Of a stretch of DNA of 63,203 bases, positions 53,625 to 60,474 are shown piece by piece. The DNA lies in the NCBI GenBank assembly GCA_001769125.1, contig MEOG01000058.1:1-63203 (forward strand), written 5' to 3'. This DNA is from Bacteroidetes bacterium GWF2_35_48. Its GTDB lineage: Bacteria > Bacteroidota > Bacteroidia > Bacteroidales > GWF2-35-48. Both the position numbers and the translations under genes were made by a program. The stretch's first letter is position 1; the number at the start of each line of letters is the position of its first letter. The notes under the pieces were generated by a model, which worked only from the letters and a program-made list of their open reading frames with translations, did not search any database and was not told the origin of the DNA.

Positions 53625-54770
53625 ATGAAAAAAATACTCTTTGGCAATTTGAAATTATTTTTTCTATTTGCTGCCTGTTTTTTTATACAACAAGTTTCCT
53701 TTAGCCAGACATCATTTAATGTGTGTCAAGGACAAACAGGTGTTGTTTATTGTGTTCCTGTAATAACCGATGCAACAGACTACCTTTGGACATTACCCGA
53801 TGGAGCTACAATTACAGCAGGCGCTAACACCCATACTATTATTGTTAACTTTAGCACCGATGCTATTAGTGGAATTGTATCCGTTCAGGGCATCAACAGT
53901 TGTGGAGCGGGAACAGCCTCAGCTGATTTTCCTGTAACGGTTAACGCTCTTTCCATTGCATCAGATAATCAAATAGTGTGTGCCGGAAGTTCAGCTCTTT
54001 TTTCCGTAACAGCATCAGGAACTGGTCAAACCTATCAGTGGAGAAGAGGAAATGTAAACCTAATTAACGGAGGAAATATTTCAGGTACAACTTCTGCATT
54101 ACTTACATTTAATCCTGTGAGTATTGATGATGCTGCGCCTGATTATAATGTAATTGTTACAGGAGCATGCCCTCTAAATGATACGTTAAAGAATATTTGT
54201 TTGGGAGTTAATATGCCTCCGGAAATAACCACAGAACCTTTCAGCCAAATAGTGTATGCTGAAAGTTCAGTTGATTTTTTTGTAACAGCAATAGGAAGTG
54301 GGCTTACGTATCAATGGAGAAAAGGAACATTGGATTTAATTGACGGAGGCAATATTTCAGGAGCAACAACCGACATCCTTACAATAAATCCTGCAAATAT
54401 TTCTGACACTGCTTCAAACTATAATGTAGTCATCTCCGGAACATGTTTTCCTATAAGCAACTCTGTGGAGGTATCGCTTTCAATGTATCCGACAGGCTTT
54501 AATGTGTTAAGTGCCGAAATAAATAATAATCCATTTATTATTTATCCGAATCCATTTACAACATCTATTCATTTTATAATAAATGATGTATCCCAAATCA
54601 ATGAAACAGTTTTAATGATATACAACGCACTGGGTGCAGAAGTAATAAATACAAGCATTACAAAACCATTAACTTCTCTTAAAACAGTTAATTTTGTTCC
54701 CGGAATTTATTTTTATAAAATAATAAAAGATGGTACTATTATTCAATCAGGCAAACTGATTTCTCTTTAA
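53625..54770 (+). CDS. Secreted PKD-like/Ig-like protein with T9SS type A sorting domain
   Basis: This 381-residue protein has a signal peptide ending VSFSQ (residue 28), then at once a PKD-like unit (NVCQGQTGVVYCVPVITDAT) of the kind found in the gene before. Two Ig-like units follow (GQTYQWRRGNVNLINGG, GLTYQWRKGTLDLIDGG) like those of the giant protein at 55097. A type A sorting domain from about 303 comes last (FIIYPNPFTTSIHF, VPGIYFYKI, IQSGKLISL). It should be exported by T9SS and anchored by lipopolysaccharide attachment. It combines domains of both neighbours, which suggests domain shuffling. No regulon promoter lies upstream; it starts 152 bp after the previous stop. Confidence 0.88.
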   Translation: MKKILFGNLKLFFLFAACFFIQQVSFSQTSFNVCQGQTGVVYCVPVITDATDYLWTLPDGATITAGANTHTIIVNFSTDAISGIVSVQGINSCGAGTASADFPVTVNALSIASDNQIVCAGSSALFSVTASGTGQTYQWRRGNVNLINGGNISGTTSALLTFNPVSIDDAAPDYNVIVTGACPLNDTLKNICLGVNMPPEITTEPFSQIVYAESSVDFFVTAIGSGLTYQWRKGTLDLIDGGNISGATTDILTINPANISDTASNYNVVISGTCFPISNSVEVSLSMYPTGFNVLSAEINNNPFIIYPNPFTTSIHFIINDVSQINETVLMIYNALGAEVINTSITKPLTSLKTVNFVPGIYFYKIIKDGTIIQSGKLISL

Positions 54771-54780
54771 ACACTAATTA

Positions 54781-54922
54781 GTGCCTGTCCATAAAGTCAG
54801 TGTTTAGTTCAGAATGTTCGAGAGCAAGGCTTTCGAAGAATTAAAAACCAAGGAGTTTACTTTTGTAAATGACTGTTTTCAATTCGAGAGTAACGCAGCT
54901 ATCGGACATTATGGACAAACAC
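54781..54922 (+). mobile_element. P1 palindromic element (142 bp)
   Basis: The ends are GTGCCTGTCCATAA and TTATGGACAAACAC, with TAATTA duplicated at 54775-54780 and 54923-54928. It inserted 4 bp after the stop of the upstream gene, ahead of the terminator at 54936. Confidence 0.9.
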
Positions 54923-54935
54923 TAATTAGAAAATT

Positions 54936-54967
54936 AAAAACCTCTACTTTAACGTAGAGGTTTTTTT
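54936..54967 (+). terminator. Rho-independent terminator
   Basis: CCTCTAC (54941-54947) pairs with GTAGAGG (54954-54960), extended by an A-run on the left and seven T residues on the right. It would end transcription of the gene at 53625, and the P1 element now separates it from that gene. Confidence 0.85.
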
Positions 54968-54996
54968 GATTGTATATTTCTTCTTAATATTTCAGG

Positions 54997-55061
54997 TGTG
55001 AATAATGTAAGTAATTAAAAAACTTATGTAACACTTCATGCTGCAAAGTAACGCAATTTTG
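54997..55061 (+). promoter_or_regulatory. Regulon promoter module (site 11) for the second T9SS triad
   Basis: TGTGAATA is followed by ATGTAAG (55005) and ATGTAAC (55026), 21 bp apart, with TTTTG ending at 55061. A third AAGTAAC near 55046 continues the spacing roughly. The start codon is about 35 nt downstream. Confidence 0.7.
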
Positions 55062-55096
55062 TATCCTATTCACAGAACACAAATAAATTTATAAAT

Positions 55097-58000
55097 ATGA
55101 AACACAAATTACTATGTATTATTGTAGCGGTAGTTACTTTAATGTTTTTTTCGAAAGTAAATTCCGGACAGGCTCCGGATTTAGGCACAGCTGCTAATTT
55201 TGCCCTGTTCACTTCTGTCGGGGCGGTAACAAATTCAGGTATACCTTATCTGACCAAAATTACAGGCAATGTTGGAACAAACAGTGATCCGACAATTACT
55301 GGTTTTGGAAACATTAACGGTCAAATGCATTATGTTGGCGACCCCGGAAGCACACAATGTGATGCAGATTTATTACTTGCATCTAATTTTCTTGCTGCAA
55401 GCATACCCGATTCTACTCTTGGAGTTGTTATTGGAAATGGCGACACCCTTCCCCCGGGTATTTATCTTATGCCGGGTGCTGCATCTCTTAACCTGGGATT
55501 AACTCTGGATGCAGAGGGAGATCCAAATGCTGTTTTTATTTTCAAGACTGCTTTGGCATTCAGTTCAGGTGCGAATTCAAAAATATATTTAATAAATGGA
55601 GCACAAGCCTGCAATGTTTTTTGGAAGCTTGACGGTGCTGTTACATTAGGTACTGGAACAACTATGCGCGGAACAATTATTTCAGGTGGTTTAATTTCTT
55701 TGAGTAGTGGCGACACACTTGAAGGTCGAGCCTTGACTACGAACGGAGCAATTCTTACGGATAATGTATTAGTGTATACTCCCGTTGGTTGTAGCAGTCC
55801 TGCTCTAACCGGACCGGCTGCGCCTTCTCTCGTTTCAATGGAATGTTTTACTATTTTTTCCTCGGACGGTCCTGTAACAAATGTAGGCGACACCTATGTA
55901 ACGGGTGATGTCGGAACAAATAATGGTTTAACTACCGGATACAATCCTTTGTTTGTAACAGGAATGATACATCCAATCCCTGATGGAGCGACAGCTGCCG
56001 GAGCAACTGATTTACTGAATGCTTATGCATATCTTAATGCATTGCCACATGATATTGAATTATTGCATCCAGAAATGTTCGGACATAATCTTGTTCTTAC
56101 TCCTCATACATATCTTATGAATGGTGCTGTAACTTTTACAGATTCACTTTATTTAGATGCAATGGGTGATGCAGATGCTATTTTTATAATTAAAACTTAT
56201 GGAGCTTTTTCGACTAGTACTTTTTCCAGAGTTTTGTTAATTAATGGAGCAATTGCGAAAAATATTTACTGGCTTGTTAATGGAGCTGTAAGCATTAATG
56301 ATTATTCTATTTTTAATGGAACCATTGTTTGTAATAACGGTGCGATGGATTTGAATACGGGAGTTATTATGAATGGACGAGCTCTCACAACAACAGGCGC
56401 TTTAAATACAACTGCAATAACGGCGATTATGCCTCCGGGTTGTGGAGTTCCGCCTACTAATATTATTACAGAACCTGAAAATATAATTGTTTGTGAAGGA
56501 GATCCTGCTGTTTTTACAGTAAGTGTTGATGGAATTGGAATTACTTACCAATGGAGAATCGGAACTCTTAATTTAACTGATGGTGGAAATATCTCAGGTG
56601 CAACCACTGCTACACTAACAATTGACCCTGCTACTATTGCTGATACTTCTTCATTCTATAATGTTGTTATCAGCGGAGGGCCTAATGATACTTCGATATT
56701 CGTGTCTTTAATGATTGACACAGGAGTTGTTATAATTACAGAGCCGGTTAATCAAACTGTCTGCCTCGGCGATTCAACAGGCTTTACTGTAAGTGCTTCA
56801 GGAAGCGGACTTACCTATCAGTGGAGAAATGGAACAATTGACTTAATTGATGGCGTTAACATATTTGGCGCAACGTCAGACACATTGGTAATTAATCCTG
56901 TTAGTTTAGCGGATACTTCATCTTTTTATAATGTTGTTATTACAGGAGCATGCGCACCGAGTGATACATCAATTAATGTTTCATTAATGGTTGATTCTGT
57001 TCTTGCGATAATTACAGAACCCATTGATCAAATAGTTTGTGATGGAAACTCTGTGAGTTTTTCAGTTATAGCAAGCGGAACTGGTTTAACATACCAGTGG
57101 AGAAATGGAAATACAGATTTAATAAATGGTGGAAATATTTCGGGTGCAAATTCTGCAACCCTGATTATTGACCCTGCAAATATTGCGGATACTTCATCCT
57201 TCTACAATGTAATTATCTCCGGGTCATGTGGAGCAAACGATACATCTATGTTTGTTTCTTTAGGAATAGATACTTCTCCTGAAATTATTGCAGAACCTAT
57301 AGATCAGACAGCATGTGCCGGAAACTCTGTTAGTTTTTCAATAATAGCAAACGGAACAGGGCTAACCTATCAGTGGAGAAATGGAAATACTGATTTAGTT
57401 AATGGTGGAAATATTTATGGAGCAAATTCTGCAACCCTGATTATTGATCCTGCAAATATTGCGGATACTTCATCCTTCTTCAATGTAATTATCTCCGGGT
57501 CATGTGGAGCAAATGATACATCCATATTTGTTTCTTTAGGAATAGATACTTCTCCTGAAATTATTACTGAACCTGCGAATCAAACAGCTTGTACAGGAAG
57601 CTCTGTGAGTTTTTCAGTTGTATCCACAGGTCTAAATTTCCAGTGGAGAAATGGAGTGATAGATTTAGTTAATGGAGGAAATATTTCGGGTGCAAATTCT
57701 ACAACCCTGATTATTGATCCTGCGAATATTGCAGACACTTCATCTTTCTACAATGTTGTTGTATCAGGAACCTGTAGCACAAACGATACTTCAATAAATG
57801 TATCGCTTATGCTGGATGAAGTGCCGGTTATAGTAACAGAGCCGTCAAATCAGACAGCATGTGCTGGAAACGCTGTTAGCTTTTCTGTCATTGCAACTGG
57901 AACTGGCTTAACGTATCAGTGGAGAAATGGAAATACAGATTTAATGAATGGTGGAAATATTTCGGGCGCAAATACTGCAACCCTGATTATTGATCCTGCA

Positions 58001-59458
58001 AATATTGCAGATACGTCATCTTTCTACAATGTTGTTGTTTCAGGAACATGTAGCCCAAGCGTTACTTCTATAAATGTTTCTTTACTACTTAATTCAAATC
58101 TACTTATAATTTCAGAACCTTCAAGCCAATTCGTATGTGCCGGAAACTTAGTTAATTTTTCTGTCATTGCAAGCGGAACAGGTTTAACGTATCAGTGGAG
58201 AAATGGAAATACAGATTTAATTGATGGTGGAAATATTTCAGGAACTGCAACTTCAATCCTTACAATAAATACTGCAACTATTGCAGACACTTCATCCTTC
58301 TACAATGTTGTTGTATCAGGAACATGTAGTACAAACGATACTTCAATAAATGTATCGCTTATGCTGGATGAAGCACCGATTATAGTAACAGAGCCGTCAA
58401 ATCAGACAGCATGTGCCGGAAACGCTGTTAGCTTTTCTGTCATTGCAACCGGAGCAGGTTTAATGTATCAGTGGAGAAATGGAAATACTGATTTAATTAA
58501 TGGTGGAAATATTTCAGGAGCAACATCTGCAACCCTTACTGTGAACCCGGCAGGTATCTCTGATGTTGGTACGGAATACAATGTTGTTGTATATGGAACA
58601 TGTAGTTCAAACGATACATCAATTAATGTTTCATTTAATCTGAACTCTGATCCCCTTATCATTACAGAACCAACAAACCAAACAGTATGCGAAGGAAGCG
58701 CAGTAAGCTTTTTCGTAGAAGCTACTGGTACGGGTCTGACTTATCAATGGAGAAGAGGAAATACCGATTTGCTTAATGGAGGAACTATTTCAGGTGCAAA
58801 TTCTGCAAACCTTACAATTAACCCTTCAACAGCTTCTGATGTCGCGACAGATTACAATGTTGTTATTACAGGAACCTGTGTTCCTTATGAATATTCTAAC
58901 AATGTAACACTGGTAGTAAATCCAATTCCTGTTGCTATTGCAACAAGTAACTCTCCTGTTTGTGAAGGCAGTTCAATAAATCTTTCCGCTCAGGCTGTAG
59001 AAAATGGTACGTATCTCTGGACAAATGCAAATGGATATTCTTCAACAATACAGAATTCTGTAATTCTTAATTCAGTATTTGCGGATTCTGGGACATATAC
59101 ATTAACTGTTTCAGCGAATGGATGTGCTTCAGTTCCTTCATCACTAGACGTAACTGTTTATAAATGTTTAAGTCTGGATTTTAATATTCCAGAAGGTTTT
59201 TCACCAAATGCTGACGGGATTAACGATGTTTATGTAATCAGAGGCATTGAAAATTATCCGGGAACTTCGATTATAATTTTTAATCGCTGGGGAAACAAAG
59301 TATTCGAAGCGAGTCCATATCAAAATAATTGGAACGGGCAATCAGAAACGGGATTGAAAGTTGGTGGAGATGATTTACCTATTGGTTCTTATTTCTTCTT
59401 ACTTGATCTGAATGATGATTCGAAAATAATTAAAGGAACCATTTATCTGAACAGATAA
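55097..59458 (+). CDS. Giant surface protein: two DUF3494 domains, Ig-like repeats, T9SS type B sorting domain
   Basis: This 1453-residue protein has a signal peptide ending NSGQ (residue 25). Two DUF3494 domains (about 27-225 and 245-445; LDAEGDPNAVFIFKT, ACNVFWKLDG, NIYWLVNGAVSI, MPPGC) match the gene at 9865. Nine Ig-like units of about 88 residues follow (EPxNQTxCxGxxVSF, then LTYQWRNGNTDL and DTSSFYNVV), then a tenth, divergent one. A type B sorting domain starts near 1365 (EGFSPNADGINDVYVIRG, FNRWGNKVFE, KGTIYLNR). The DUF3494 tip on an Ig stalk suggests an adhesin that binds ice or another surface; binding is untested. PorP/SprF and PorE-like genes follow. Confidence 0.92.
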   Translation: MKHKLLCIIVAVVTLMFFSKVNSGQAPDLGTAANFALFTSVGAVTNSGIPYLTKITGNVGTNSDPTITGFGNINGQMHYVGDPGSTQCDADLLLASNFLAASIPDSTLGVVIGNGDTLPPGIYLMPGAASLNLGLTLDAEGDPNAVFIFKTALAFSSGANSKIYLINGAQACNVFWKLDGAVTLGTGTTMRGTIISGGLISLSSGDTLEGRALTTNGAILTDNVLVYTPVGCSSPALTGPAAPSLVSMECFTIFSSDGPVTNVGDTYVTGDVGTNNGLTTGYNPLFVTGMIHPIPDGATAAGATDLLNAYAYLNALPHDIELLHPEMFGHNLVLTPHTYLMNGAVTFTDSLYLDAMGDADAIFIIKTYGAFSTSTFSRVLLINGAIAKNIYWLVNGAVSINDYSIFNGTIVCNNGAMDLNTGVIMNGRALTTTGALNTTAITAIMPPGCGVPPTNIITEPENIIVCEGDPAVFTVSVDGIGITYQWRIGTLNLTDGGNISGATTATLTIDPATIADTSSFYNVVISGGPNDTSIFVSLMIDTGVVIITEPVNQTVCLGDSTGFTVSASGSGLTYQWRNGTIDLIDGVNIFGATSDTLVINPVSLADTSSFYNVVITGACAPSDTSINVSLMVDSVLAIITEPIDQIVCDGNSVSFSVIASGTGLTYQWRNGNTDLINGGNISGANSATLIIDPANIADTSSFYNVIISGSCGANDTSMFVSLGIDTSPEIIAEPIDQTACAGNSVSFSIIANGTGLTYQWRNGNTDLVNGGNIYGANSATLIIDPANIADTSSFFNVIISGSCGANDTSIFVSLGIDTSPEIITEPANQTACTGSSVSFSVVSTGLNFQWRNGVIDLVNGGNISGANSTTLIIDPANIADTSSFYNVVVSGTCSTNDTSINVSLMLDEVPVIVTEPSNQTACAGNAVSFSVIATGTGLTYQWRNGNTDLMNGGNISGANTATLIIDPANIADTSSFYNVVVSGTCSPSVTSINVSLLLNSNLLIISEPSSQFVCAGNLVNFSVIASGTGLTYQWRNGNTDLIDGGNISGTATSILTINTATIADTSSFYNVVVSGTCSTNDTSINVSLMLDEAPIIVTEPSNQTACAGNAVSFSVIATGAGLMYQWRNGNTDLINGGNISGATSATLTVNPAGISDVGTEYNVVVYGTCSSNDTSINVSFNLNSDPLIITEPTNQTVCEGSAVSFFVEATGTGLTYQWRRGNTDLLNGGTISGANSANLTINPSTASDVATDYNVVITGTCVPYEYSNNVTLVVNPIPVAIATSNSPVCEGSSINLSAQAVENGTYLWTNANGYSSTIQNSVILNSVFADSGTYTLTVSANGCASVPSSLDVTVYKCLSLDFNIPEGFSPNADGINDVYVIRGIENYPGTSIIIFNRWGNKVFEASPYQNNWNGQSETGLKVGGDDLPIGSYFFLLDLNDDSKIIKGTIYLNR

Positions 59459-59508
59459 TAGACTCTCATAAAACATAAAAAATATACATAAAATAAAAAA
59501 TAATCAAA

Positions 59509-60453
59509 ATGAAAAAAATGAAAAGAATAATAGGAATATTAATAGTTCTGACCTTCGGGAGTCAGACTATTGATGCGCAGCAAGTCCCGATGTACACGCA
59601 TTACATGTACAATACTTTAGTGATTAACCCTGCGTATGCAGGAAGCAGAGATGCCTTAACAGTTACAGGTCTGCATCGCTCACAATGGGTTGATTTTTCA
59701 GGTGCTCCGATTACACAAACCTTATCAATGCATACGCCATTATTAGATGAACACATTGGGTTGGGTTTGTCTGTAATAAATGATAAGATAGGACCTATCA
59801 ATAATACTGCGGTGTTTGCAAATTTTGCTTTCATAATGAATCTGAATACTAAATCAAAATTGTCACTCGGATTAAGCGCCGGTGCAAATATTTTTCAGGC
59901 AAATCTGAGTACGCTACAATTAGATCAGCAAAACGATCCTGTTTTTGCAAGCAATATCAACAATCATGTAACGCCAAATTTTGGTTTTGGAGTCTATTAT
60001 TCAAGAGAGCGTTTTTACGCAGGTATATCAACGCCCAATTTAATTCAAAACAATTATTCGGTTATAAATCTGGAAGACGGTACTTCCTTAATTGGAAAAG
60101 AACAAAGACATTTTTTTCTTATTGCCGGTGCCATGATTCCCTTAACTCAAAATCTTGCATTTAAACCTACAACACTTTTGAAAGTAACATCTGGTGCTCC
60201 TATTCAGTCAGACATTACAGCATCATTTATAATAAACAAGAGATTTCTCGTTGGGGCAATGTTTCGTACAGGAGATGCCGTAGGATGTTTAATCGGGTTT
60301 GATATAACCAATCAATTACATGCGGGCTATTCATTCGACTGGTCTTATGGTGTAAAAACATTCAAATACAATCAGGGAAGTCACGAACTAATTTTAAGGT
60401 ATGACTTTAAATTCCTTGATAAAAAACAAATTCATTCACCCAGATATTTTTAA
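59509..60453 (+). CDS. PorP/SprF-family outer-membrane protein, second copy
   Basis: This 314-residue protein has a signal peptide ending TIDAQ (residue 24). The PorP/SprF signature is textbook: PMYTHYMYNTLVINPAYAGS, LHRSQWVDFSGAPITQT, LGLGLSVINDKIGP, then an even-stranded barrel ending in a DFKF type strand. It probably exports and holds the type B protein encoded 50 bp upstream, as SprF does for SprB. It is closer to the canonical SprF pattern than the copy at 44719. Confidence 0.92.
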   Translation: MKKMKRIIGILIVLTFGSQTIDAQQVPMYTHYMYNTLVINPAYAGSRDALTVTGLHRSQWVDFSGAPITQTLSMHTPLLDEHIGLGLSVINDKIGPINNTAVFANFAFIMNLNTKSKLSLGLSAGANIFQANLSTLQLDQQNDPVFASNINNHVTPNFGFGVYYSRERFYAGISTPNLIQNNYSVINLEDGTSLIGKEQRHFFLIAGAMIPLTQNLAFKPTTLLKVTSGAPIQSDITASFIINKRFLVGAMFRTGDAVGCLIGFDITNQLHAGYSFDWSYGVKTFKYNQGSHELILRYDFKFLDKKQIHSPRYF

Positions 60454-60474
60454 ATTTTCTTAATACATATAAAA

